Assembly (NCBI RefSeq): GCF_022809125.1
Contig: NZ_JALGBI010000001.1
Location: forward strand, 3,162,001 to 3,226,000
DNA length: 64,000 bases
Direction: 5' to 3'
Origin: Variovorax terrae
GTDB taxonomy: Bacteria > Pseudomonadota > Gammaproteobacteria > Burkholderiales > Burkholderiaceae_C
A model generated the notes under the pieces. That model saw only the letters and a program-made list of their open reading frames with translations. It was not told where the DNA came from and searched no databases. A program made the translations under genes and the position numbers. Position 1 is the stretch's first letter, and each line of letters opens with the position of its first letter. This document shows, in pieces, positions 7,439 to 14,928 of the stretch.

Positions 7439-8480
7439 GAAAGTACCTCAGCGATTCGATTTCCAGCGATTCTGAACCCGCGACAGAACTTCAGCATTCG
7501 TATAGCTGTTTGATCCTGGCGAAACAGTCGGATCGGCCGGTCGACGCGGCACTACATGGTCAATCTGGGCCGCATTCAAAGGAGGTGTGACACCAGATTG
7601 ATTCCTCACCGGCAGGACAAGCACTTCACCATTCAGGTCGGAGCGCAACACACCACCGTTTACTCGAATGTTCTCCGCGTAAATGTTGATCTTCTGCGTT
7701 TGGGTGAACTCCTTACCAAGCCCAACGCTCGGAGAATCAACGAAACTATAGCTTACCGGACCACCCCACTCCGGCCGAGCTACTAGTGATCCGCGCCCCA
7801 GCACAGCAGGGGCAAAAGATCCGATAAGACCAGATTGTGCAACACCGATTCCGTTGACAATGTTATCAGGCGCATCCAGCAAGCGTGCACCAGCTGCCCA
7901 GCCAGTCAATGGACCACCCACAGCTAAACCAATATCCGTCTGAAATCGCAATTGCTCCACAGTAGGAGTTGGATTCATTCGTTGATTCAGCGCGGCCCGA
8001 GCTTCCCCCGAGGATTCAAAGGTTACGTGACGCCATACCGAACCATAGTCACCAGCAGACCAGGCACGACCAATTTCGTTAATACGGTCGTATGCGCCTG
8101 CAAGAACTTTTCGATCGTTTATTTCCTGAAAGCTCGGCCCACTACTGCCACGCGTGAAGGGAGAACCACCTCCCGCGTCGGCCAGCATGATGCTTGGCCC
8201 AAAACTCACAGGCTTTGGCGCAAGCTCAACCAGACGCTGCTCAATGGCAGCTTGCTCGGTTGCGCTGCGTGAGATCGCACGATCAACACCGTTCCACCAT
8301 TCAGCAACGCCTGAGCCTGAGGGCTCACCGAGCCGCGCTGTACCGCCACTGTTCAATCCATACAGCGCAGTGGACCTATCGCGTTGGTCCTGCGCGGCCT
8401 GCTGCTGGGCTATGAAATCGCCGAGGCGGTCCTCTTTCGTGCCCAGCCTGCCGGCGTTATCCACGAAGGCACCTTCCAGC

Positions 8481-8494
8481 CCATTGCCAAACAC
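8481..8494 (-). other. Attachment-core-like sequence at the tip border of the HNH fragment
   Basis: ccattgccaaacac encodes the FGN border motif of the fragment. It matches gcattgccaaacgc of the element junctions at 12 of 14 positions. It could be a degenerate secondary target for the same recombinase, or simply conserved coding sequence. Confidence 0.35.
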
Positions 8495-8496
8495 CC

Positions 8497-10247
8497 CCTC
8501 CAAAGCCGACACCCCTCTCTGCGTCGTCTGCCCCCGCAGGTTGTCAGCCACCGTGTTGCCCACCGCATTGGCGATGATGCCCGGCAGCGCCTGCGCCACG
8601 CTGCCGCCGTGCACCGCTGCGTAGGCCAGCCCCCCGCCCAGGTTGCCCACCAACCTCTTGGCCTGCTCGCCCATCACGTCCTTGGACAGGTACTCGCCCA
8701 TGTAGCCCTGGGCCGCCGAGGCCATCACGCCCTTCCAGTCAAAGCGCTGCTGCAGCCCCGTGGCCACTGCCAGGCCCTGGGTGATCGCGCTGCCCGCCGC
8801 CATGCGCAGCGCGGGCGAGTTGGCCAGGATGCCCGCGCCCTGCAGCCCACCGGCCACCCCGCCGCCCAGCGCGCCCAGCGCCACGCCTTTCCAGTCAAAG
8901 GATTTCTGCACGCCCAGCGCCATGCCCGTGAGTTGGCTGGCCACCGAGGCCGCAATGCCGGTGACGGCTCCCGCCGCAGCGGTGACGAAGGCCCCGGGCG
9001 CCGCCAGGGCGCTGGCGTAGGCTGAGCCATAGGCCGTCGCAACGGCCGCCTCACTGCCACCGATGGCTGCAGCCGAAGCGGCCGCCTCCGCTGCGGCCGC
9101 CTCGGCCCCGATTTCCGCAAAGTACTCGGAGATGTCTGGGCCCCCATTGATCACCACCACGATGGCCACCACGATCATGATGATTTCGCCCAGGCCTCCG
9201 CAGTCGTCGTCGTCTCCGGCCGGCGGCGGGTTGGGGATGGTGGGGCTGGTGTCGCCGATGGCCTTGCCCGCGTCGTAGGGCCTGAAGGTCTGGCTGGTGT
9301 TGTGGATGTTGGTGACTTTGTTGGGGATCGCCAGCACGGTGTTGGCCGTCAGCGCCACCCCGGGCTGGGTGCCCTGCAGGCCGTTGGCGTCGGCGATCAG
9401 GTACCACAGGCTGGCGTCTCCCCACACCGAGCGTGCAATCGACTGCAGGCTCTCTCCTTCGCGCACCGTGTAGCTGGAGGCGCTGGAGCTGGGGTAGGTG
9501 GCGTTGATGGGCTGGTAGTTCTGGTCAAAGTCCGCGCTGGCCACCGGCGTGAAGTTCTTGTATTTGGAGTCCGGGTCGCTGGGCGCGTCCAGCGGCCGCG
9601 CCAGTTGCTGGGCGTAGTCTTCGCGCTCCACCCCGTCGTTGCCGACGTTGCCGATGCGCCGCCCGTCAAAGTAGTAGTAGCTTTGCGTGCGGTTCTTGGA
9701 GGCGCCGATCACGGTGCGGCTGGCCTGATCGAAGGTGCCTCCCATGAGTTCGTCTCGCTGCAGGATGTGGCCTTGCGCGTCGGTGTAGTAGCTGAAGCTG
9801 CGCCGCCCCGTGGGGTCGTAGGCGGTCTTCAGGTTGCCGTTGACGTCGTAGCCAAAGCGCGTGAAGCCCGGCGCCCATGGGCCGTTGACCTGGCCGTTGC
9901 TGGCCTGCACGTCGATGCCCGCCTGTTTGGCGTCGTCAAACCACAGGTAGCCATAGGAGGTGGTGATGGTGGTGGCGCTGCTGTCGGCCGAGTAGGTGAC
10001 CGAGCCGCTGAGTGTGCCGTCGTTCAGGTAGCTGTAGCGGGTGCCGCTGTTTTTCAGGTCGTTGTGGTCGTCCAGCAGCTTGTTGTCTTTGTCCCAGGTG
10101 CGGCTCGAGCTGGAGCGGCCGGTTCCGTCCGCGTTCCATTCCTGGTACTGGATCACCCGGCCAGCCAGGTCGTTGGTGCGCACCGTGCGCTGGCCGGTGG
10201 ACAGGGTCGTGGTGGTCAGCAGCCCGTTGGCGTCGTAGTCGTAGTTT
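8497..10247 (-). repeat. 1.75-kb repeat shared with the 3' core of the giant rhs gene
   Basis: This stretch is nearly identical, with a few substitutions and small indels, to about 27925-29668 in the giant gene. The match stops abruptly at 10247, one base before a ccaaacgc sequence. The homology is long enough to let RecA recombination move the HNH tip onto the giant core. Confidence 0.85.
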
Positions 10248-10258
10248 GCCAAACGCAA
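10248..10258. other. Attachment-core-like scar at the breakpoint of the Rhs repeat
   Basis: gccaaacgc at 10248-10256 matches the junction core ccaaacgc. On the minus strand GCGTTTGGCAA matches the core plus three more bases of the J2/J3 junctions. It lies exactly where homology between the displaced fragment and the giant gene ends. Confidence 0.4.
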
Positions 10259-10288
10259 CTGGCCCGTAGCTGCGAGCGCATTTTTACC

Positions 10289-10630
10289 TTAAGTCTGAGG
10301 AATTGTTAATCCTGGCTCCCCATAGAGCGACGCACTGGCGCAGCGAACGGTAAATCCAGCCGCTTTGTCGGTCAACTCAAGGCCTGCAATCCCATCTGGT
10401 TGAATCCAAATTTTCGGCTCCAGTTCTGAACTGGACCATCTAATCGGTCCAGCCAAATAGTTGCAGTAAAACAGCGCAAGCCCAATCGGCTCCTTTGCTC
10501 CAGACGGATGTACAAGTTTGAGAATGAGCCGGTCATGGTCATCATGAAATGCATTGAAGGACACAACTCCTCCCCTCCATTCCTGCAAATGAGACCGGAG
10601 TTTTTCAATATCTCGATTCGTCATAGTCAT
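10289..10630 (-). CDS. Immunity-like protein for displaced Rhs tip 2
   Basis: A 113-residue soluble protein with two bases between the stop of the upstream tip (10633) and its ATG; GTGAGG serves as ribosome binding site. It begins MTMTNRDIEKLRSHLQEWRG and has FNAFHDDHDRLILKLVHPSG in the middle, a mixed alpha/beta composition with no membrane segment. I do not recognise the family. Position directly after a toxin tip and small size make it the probable immunity protein for that tip. It was carried along when the tip was separated from the giant rhs core. Confidence 0.6.
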   Translation of the reverse strand: MTMTNRDIEKLRSHLQEWRGGVVSFNAFHDDHDRLILKLVHPSGAKEPIGLALFYCNYLAGPIRWSSSELEPKIWIQPDGIAGLELTDKAAGFTVRCASASLYGEPGLTIPQT

Positions 10631-10632
10631 AC

Positions 10633-11892
10633 TTACCTCACCACATTCAGCGGCTTTCCTCCGAAAAAGAACGTCGTTTTTGCAAAGAGTTCATCATTCG
10701 CAAGAATAGTTGAAAGCTCCCAGTTGGTGTGATTTCCAATCTCAAGCCCTCGATATGTAACACGAGCACCAAGTCCCTGTGTTCCTAGTTGTGAAACGGC
10801 TGGAATTTCAGCGGCAGACGATATCACGCCGTTCAAATTGAACTTAATACCCTCCGAGCGCTGCATGAGGAACCGAATATTGGACGCGAGCGCCTCGTCG
10901 CTCGCGGGCATAGCAGATGCGAACATATTCAAGTTTCCACCACCATAGGAGTAGTAGATTTTTGCGTTCTGGCTGCTGGCAAAGTCGCGCAATGCCCATT
11001 GACCTTCAGTACGTGTAAGACCCAGCCCGAGGTCGAAGCCTTCCAAAACTGCTCTACGACCAGTAGTGCTAAGTCCCATATCGCGCAAGGCTCGTAGCTC
11101 CGACAGCTTAATGGGGGAAGCGCCTGCTGCAGCATCAAGTGCACCGGAACTTCCTGCACCGCCAGTTCTTGACATCATTGAAGCGCTTGTCACGTTCCTC
11201 GCTGTCCATGCGCCAGTCGCTGCGGCCTTGCCCAACGCGTAGCTGGTCCCGGACAGTAGTGTCAGGCTCGCTTCACCTACAGCTTGCATGCCGTAGACGA
11301 CTCCTCGGACATATTGACCTTGCGCAACGGCTTGCCGGGATTGCGTCGCAGCGCCATAGCCGGTCAACCCGCTGACAATTGCTCCCCCCAAAGTGCGCGC
11401 TCCATCGGTAACAGTTTTGGCAGCGCTCCCGAGTTTGTTGGCCCAGGACTGCTCCCCTTGCAGAACGCTCCAATACGGCTGATTCCAGCCGGCACTGAGG
11501 TCACTCGCAATCGACGGGGTCATGGTAACCATGGGCACGCTTCGGAAATCACCGAGTCCGTCCACCAAGTCATCCGGCCCCGAGGAATGAGCAATCACAA
11601 CGACCTCACGCAAAGTGCCCTGGCTCGCAGGAGCTCCCCATTTCACGCTTTCGTACTGATACACACCAGAGGTGGCGCCGTTTGCGACCAACACATCTTC
11701 GCTGGTATCAGATGGCTGCGGCACGTATGGCCGAGTGCCTAACCCTTCAATGGTTGCCCAGTTGTTTTTGGGTACATCGCCCAGAACGATGTGGTCACCG
11801 TTGGCATCCACGTACGGTTGCCTCATGGCACCCGCTCCTTGGCTGTTGCTCATGCTCTCCGCCAGAGAGCTACCGATAGCATTACCAAACGC
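10633..11892 (-). pseudogene. Displaced C-terminal tip (tip 2) of the giant Rhs protein
   Basis: 419 codons from the AFGNAIGSSLAESM border to the stop, without any Rhs core upstream. The open frame continues to 12114 into element DNA, but that part reads Cys/Arg-rich nonsense (out-of-frame element sequence). The tip has an Ala/Gly-rich spacer (GGAIVSGLTGYGAATQSRQA) and a C-terminal ~130-residue domain with YSYGGGNLNMFASAMPASDE and GNHTNWELSTIL that I cannot assign to a known toxin family. Base composition is visibly lower in GC than the Rhs core. Excising the element copies joins it in frame to the giant core, so it is most likely the original warhead. Confidence 0.7.
11885..11892. other. Junction J1: element end against tip 2 (att core ccaaacgc)
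   Basis: Left of the core the sequence is tip 2 coding DNA (gcatta ending at 11884). Right of it starts the element end (atttgccctgacgcaccg). The A at 11884 differs from G in J2/J3, placing the exchange at or right of 11885. Confidence 0.7.
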
Positions 11893-11925
11893 ATTTGCCC
11901 TGACGCACCGCCGTAGTCGCACACG

Positions 11926-11949
11926 CCCGCGCGCCAATGCTGGCGCGGG
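11926..11949. terminator. GC-rich hairpin near the element end
   Basis: cgcgcca/tggcgcg stem with an ATGC loop, extended by two pairs past a bulged G. It lies 35-60 bases from the attachment core and downstream of the minus-strand gene ending at 12035. There is no T-tract, so it may be a terminator or a recombination-related structure. The same structure is at 19942-19965. Confidence 0.4.
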
Positions 11950-12034
11950 CTTGCGGGCGTGAGAGGCGGCAGGCATGGGCGCGATTCTGCTGCAATTTCG
12001 CCGATACGCGGTTTTGCGCCTGCGGCGCTGGCGG

Positions 12035-12313
12035 CTAAGAGAGCAAGGGCGCGACGTAGGGATGCAACTCGTGCAGCAGTGTTCCAAGCGCTGTGATGAG
12101 CAGCACCACTTCATGCAGCGGGATCTTCCGTTTGGATTTTCGGTTCATGCGAAGAGCGTGCTCGATCACATCGAACTTTTCTTCCTGCGGTTTTTCCGAC
12201 GCGTGCTTGCGATTGGGCTTTCGATTCATGGTGGACCGGGCTCCTGAGGTGTTCGCCTCATTGGGCTCAATCTCATCGAACTTTTCCTCTTGCGGGTTTT
12301 CCGGCACACGCAC
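12035..12313 (-). CDS. Small element protein with a duplicated N-terminal motif and hydrophobic C-terminus
   Basis: A 92-residue protein if translated from GTG 12313. An ATG at 12229 with CAGGAG upstream would give a 64-residue form and has the better ribosome binding site. The longer frame shows two copies of a PQEEKFD-(E/V)-IE...MNRK unit, about 40 residues apart, visible at both protein and DNA level, which supports translation of the long form. The C-terminus (HEVVLLITALGTLLHELHPY) is a probable single membrane helix. Function unknown. It is the gene nearest the element end and lies on the far side of the integrase from the cargo. Confidence 0.5.
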   Translation of the reverse strand: MRVPENPQEEKFDEIEPNEANTSGARSTMNRKPNRKHASEKPQEEKFDVIEHALRMNRKSKRKIPLHEVVLLITALGTLLHELHPYVAPLLS

Positions 12314-12323
12314 GGCCGCCCGA

Positions 12324-12342
12324 GCGCGGGCGCAGCCCGCGC
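12324..12342. repeat. Perfect 8-bp palindrome with GCA triloop
   Basis: gcgcgggc-gca-gcccgcgc, between the two small genes. It belongs to a set of similar GCA-loop hairpins in the element's non-coding DNA. Copy B is at 20340-20358. Confidence 0.7.
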
Positions 12343-12354
12343 GGAGGGTTGATC

Positions 12355-12549
12355 TCAGCGAGGCGCGTAGCCGGCCAGCGCCAGGCCCGCGCGCACGGCC
12401 TCCCCGGCACTGCGCATCACATAGGCTTCCTGCTGGTCGACGGCCAGGCCACGGTAGTCATCGAGCCCGACGCGCTTGAGGAACTGAGCGAAGGCCTGCG
12501 CCTGCTCGTCGGTGAGGTACACGGTGATGGGGATGGACTCGTGCTGCAT
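12355..12549 (-). CDS. DUF7706-like small protein
   Basis: A 64-residue protein beginning MQHESIPITVYLTDEQAQAF. AAAGGA lies upstream of ATG 12549; the in-frame upstream extension to 12612 has no ribosome binding site. The pattern of short strand, then helix ending FLKRVGLDDYRGLAVDQQEA, then YVMRSAGEAVRAGLALAGYA matches small proteins I know as DUF7706, common on plasmids and genomic islands of beta- and gamma-proteobacteria. Size suggests a small DNA-binding or regulatory partner. Molecular role unknown. Confidence 0.65.
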   Translation of the reverse strand: MQHESIPITVYLTDEQAQAFAQFLKRVGLDDYRGLAVDQQEAYVMRSAGEAVRAGLALAGYAPR

Positions 12550-13061
12550 GAAGGGTTTCCTTTCGGGTTGATGAGTGATGTGTGAAGACTGGCCCGCAAG
12601 CGGGCACAGCACCCCCCACCCCTCATGAGCGCAACACGCGGCGTCGGCGCCAGGCTGTCAAGGCTGGCCGCAGGCCACCGCGCTTGGCGCGGCGCGCAGC
12701 GGCCTTGACTGACTGGCGACGGCGCCGCAGCCTCGCCCTTCAAGAGGGATGGGTGGTGAGGCACTGACCGGGCACGGCGCGCAGCGCCGTGCAGGCTGTT
12801 CGGCTGTTGGTCCCCGGCTGTTTGGGGGAGGGCTTGGCTGTCGGCGGCGCGGCGGCAAGCCCGCAGGGCTGAAGCGCGCCGCCGGCAGACAGGCCCGGGG
12901 TGGGCGGGCCTTGTTTTGTGATGACTGCGCGCAGAGCGCGCCTGACCAAAGCTCTTGCGGTTGCGGCTTGCCGCTACCGCACCGACCATGGATGTTCAGC
13001 GCGCGGTGAGCGCTACACCGCGTGAGCGCTGACCGCGCGCGCAGGCGACGCGGGGCGCCAG

Positions 13062-13144
13062 ACGTAACGTGTGTTGCGTCCAGCGCGGCCACCAAGCGCG
13101 CTTTGCGCGCGACTGGACGCGCTGGGTGCAACGCCACGTTACGT
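13062..13144. repeat. Large imperfect inverted repeat (83 bases)
   Basis: Outer arms acgtaacgtg (13062-13071) and cacgttacgt (13135-13144) pair perfectly. Inner arms around gcaac and cgcgctgg pair with two small mismatched patches. It could form a cruciform or long RNA hairpin. Copy B is at 21078-21160. Confidence 0.7.
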
Positions 13145-13178
13145 TGAATTGCGCAGCAATTCACCCCGCGTCGCCTGC

Positions 13179-13213
13179 CAGGTTGCAGCGGGCTCGATGC
13201 CCGATGCAACCTG
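13179..13213. repeat. 35-base near-perfect hairpin
   Basis: caggttgca pairs with tgcaacctg and cgggc with gcccg around a TCGAT loop. A single G/A mismatch interrupts 14 base pairs. Copy B is at 21195-21229. Confidence 0.75.
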
Positions 13214-13444
13214 CATCCCTGCTTCGCGCGAAGCGCCATGCTTTGTCTTAGCAGCGCTGGCCCGCCCGTCACGCCCGAGCGCGGCCACGGTATAGCGACG
13301 GCGCGCGGCTTGCCCGCATGCTGCTGCACTTCGCGCGCCAACCCGGCGCAAGCCGCGTGACGAGAGCGGTCCCTCGCCAGCAGCCGCTCTCGCGTGACGG
13401 CCGTGCGCAATGTAATTTACATGCGCGAGCCGCGCGCTCCAGCG

Positions 13445-13690
13445 TCAGCCGCGCAGGTCCAGCCGCGCTTGCAGGCCCGGTGCATGTCGCCCGAGCGCGG
13501 CCAGGATCGCCGGCGATGCGCCCGTGCAGCTCCACGTCCAGGACAGGCCGTCGACCTCGTGCAGCATCGTCGGGTGGGGATGGATTTCGATCGCGCCAAG
13601 CTCGCCGGCTCGCCCGATCGAGGCGGGATCGGCGATCACGGCATCGCGCAGCAGCGCACGAATCTCGTCACGGGTTTTCAGGTCTTTCAT
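13445..13690 (-). CDS. Hypothetical 81-residue element protein
   Basis: ATG 13690 with CGGAG seven bases upstream is preferred to the longer frame opening at 13717. The protein starts MKDLKTRDEIRALLRDAVIA, an amphipathic helix. It continues with a His/Pro-rich segment (AIEIHPHPTMLHEVDG) and WTWSCTGASPAILAALGRHA, and ends LDLRG. There is no membrane segment or signal peptide. It sits 65 bases downstream of the recombinase gene in the same orientation. In integrative elements small proteins here can be excisionases or plasmid-maintenance factors, but I see no helix-turn-helix. Function unknown. Confidence 0.6.
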   Translation of the reverse strand: MKDLKTRDEIRALLRDAVIADPASIGRAGELGAIEIHPHPTMLHEVDGLSWTWSCTGASPAILAALGRHAPGLQARLDLRG

Positions 13691-13755
13691 TTCAAGCTCC
13701 GGGGTTGATGGAGTCACCCATTAGGTCGTCACGACGGCCGCCGTGCGCATGCGCA

Positions 13756-14919
13756 TCAACTCTTTTCTTCTTCCTCGGCCTCGGCCTCCAGCGCCTCCAG
13801 AAGGTCCCGGGCGCTCGCATCGTGATCGAGCCAGGGCTCGGCCGCATCCAGCGTGAGCGGCGCCTCTTGCAGGCCGCCCTGGATGCGCGCGCGCGGGCGC
13901 AGCCTGGCTCCCGGGTGCGTGATCGCGTGCACCTGCGCGAGCTGGCGGATCGCCACCTGCGTGTAGATCTGCGTGGAGCTGATGTCCGCGTGTCCGAGCA
14001 TCGCCTGGATGTGCCGGATGTCCGCGCCTCCTTCGAGCATGAGCGTCGCCATCGTGTGGCGCCACAGGTGGCAGCCGCCGCGCTTGTTCACGCCGGCCGC
14101 CTGCACGTAGGTCGCGATGTGCGTGGACAGCCACGTGGGCGACAGCGGCACGCCTTCCCTGCCCAAGAAGAGCGTGGCGTCCTGATGGTTCCACACGAGC
14201 TGCGGCCGCGCCTCGTCGAGGTACAGCCGCACCCAGTGCGCCGCGCGCTCGCCCATCGGCACCATGCGGTCTTTCTGGCCCTTGCCCTGCCTCACGAGCA
14301 CCACGCGCCGATCGAACTCCATGTCCGTCACGGCCAGGCCGGCGATCTCCGCGCGGCGGATGCCCGTGGCGTAGAGCAGCTCCATCATCGCCCGGTCGCG
14401 CAGCCCGATCGGCGAGCCCGTGTCGGCCATCGCCAGCACCCGCTCGGCCTCCGCGAAGGTGAGCACCGCATGCGGCAAGCGCTTGATCTTGCGCGGCAGC
14501 TCGACGTCCGCCGCCGGGTTCGCCGGGATTTCGCCCACGCGCGTGAGCCACTTGAAGAAGCCGCGCAAGGGCGTGATCTTGGCGCGCTGGCTGGCTACCG
14601 ACAGCGGCTCGCCGTCGCGCTTTTTTCTGTAATGGAACAGCCAGCGCTGGTAGCGCTCGAGCACTTGCAGGCTCACTTGCTGCGGGTGCGTCACGCCGCG
14701 CTCGTCGGCCCAGATGATGAAGTCGCGCACGTAGCGCTCCACGTTCGCGCGGCCCATGCGCGTGTAGCCCTTCACGCCCAGATGCTCCAGGTAGCGGCGC
14801 ATCGCCGCGAACAGGCCTCGCAGGTCCCCGGGCGCGCCGGTCGCGCGTGCGTAGTCGCCCTGGCTGAACTGGCCGCGCGCAAGTGGCTTGTGCGGGTGAG
14901 CTTCGATGCCGCTTCGCAT
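13756..14919 (-). CDS. int: Tyrosine recombinase / integrase (XerD-like)
   Basis: A 387-residue phage-type integrase. Residues 30-125 form a SAM-like core-binding domain (GDLRGLFAAMRRYLEHLGVK onward). The catalytic domain shows all six expected residues: R188 in ATGIRRAEIAG, K213 in RQGKGQKDRM, H284-x-x-R287 in CHLWRHTM, H310 in MLGHAD and the nucleophile Y319 in STQIYTQ. An Asp/Glu-rich tail ends the protein. Its start is nine bases after the primase stop, so the two are co-transcribed. It is the obvious candidate to catalyse exchange at the ccaaacgc core. It does not lie at the extreme end of the element, about 1.9 kb from J1. Confidence 0.9.
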   Translation of the reverse strand: MRSGIEAHPHKPLARGQFSQGDYARATGAPGDLRGLFAAMRRYLEHLGVKGYTRMGRANVERYVRDFIIWADERGVTHPQQVSLQVLERYQRWLFHYRKKRDGEPLSVASQRAKITPLRGFFKWLTRVGEIPANPAADVELPRKIKRLPHAVLTFAEAERVLAMADTGSPIGLRDRAMMELLYATGIRRAEIAGLAVTDMEFDRRVVLVRQGKGQKDRMVPMGERAAHWVRLYLDEARPQLVWNHQDATLFLGREGVPLSPTWLSTHIATYVQAAGVNKRGGCHLWRHTMATLMLEGGADIRHIQAMLGHADISSTQIYTQVAIRQLAQVHAITHPGARLRPRARIQGGLQEAPLTLDAAEPWLDHDASARDLLEALEAEAEEEEKS

Positions 14920-14928
14920 GTGAGCTCC

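Larger units (their letters stand above)
7448..10258 (-). pseudogene. Displaced Rhs fragment: core end, LysM, pre-tip domain and HNH/ENDO VII-type nuclease tip
   Basis: A 936-residue open frame with only a TTG (10258) as possible start, so it is a 5'-truncated Rhs rather than a full gene. Residues from NYDYDANGLL to the Ala/Gly-rich DWKGVALGALGGGVAGG region are nearly identical to the 3' part of the giant Rhs, including the LysM motif (YTVREGESLQSIARSVWGDA). After the border motif VFGNGL it diverges into its own tip. The last ~90 residues (NIRVNGGVLRSDLNGEVLVL, then AQIDHVVPRRPADP and NAEVLSRVQNRWKS) are an HNH/ENDO VII-type nuclease with DH as the metal/catalytic pair. It is a silent toxin cassette unless recombined onto an Rhs core. 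Confidence 0.8.
12550..13444. other. 895-bp non-coding, palindrome-rich region (candidate replication or transfer origin)
   Basis: The open frames in this very GC-rich block have no ribosome binding sites and no protein character. It holds many exact palindromes: 12665-12677, 12772-12792 (9-bp stem, GCA loop), 12858-12870, 12927-12941, 13146-13162 (7-bp stem, GCA loop) and 13221-13234. Two larger structures lie at 13062-13144 and 13179-13213. The sequence is retained without a base change in both copies. With a primase-ATPase encoded 1.5 kb away it is the best candidate for the element's origin. The identical block in copy B is 20566-21460. Confidence 0.5.

Noticed and set aside
12417-13410. 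Minus-strand ORFs of 190 and 250 codons in the element non-coding block
   Set aside because: Arg/Ala/Pro-rich, no ribosome binding site, and they run through multiple perfect palindromes.
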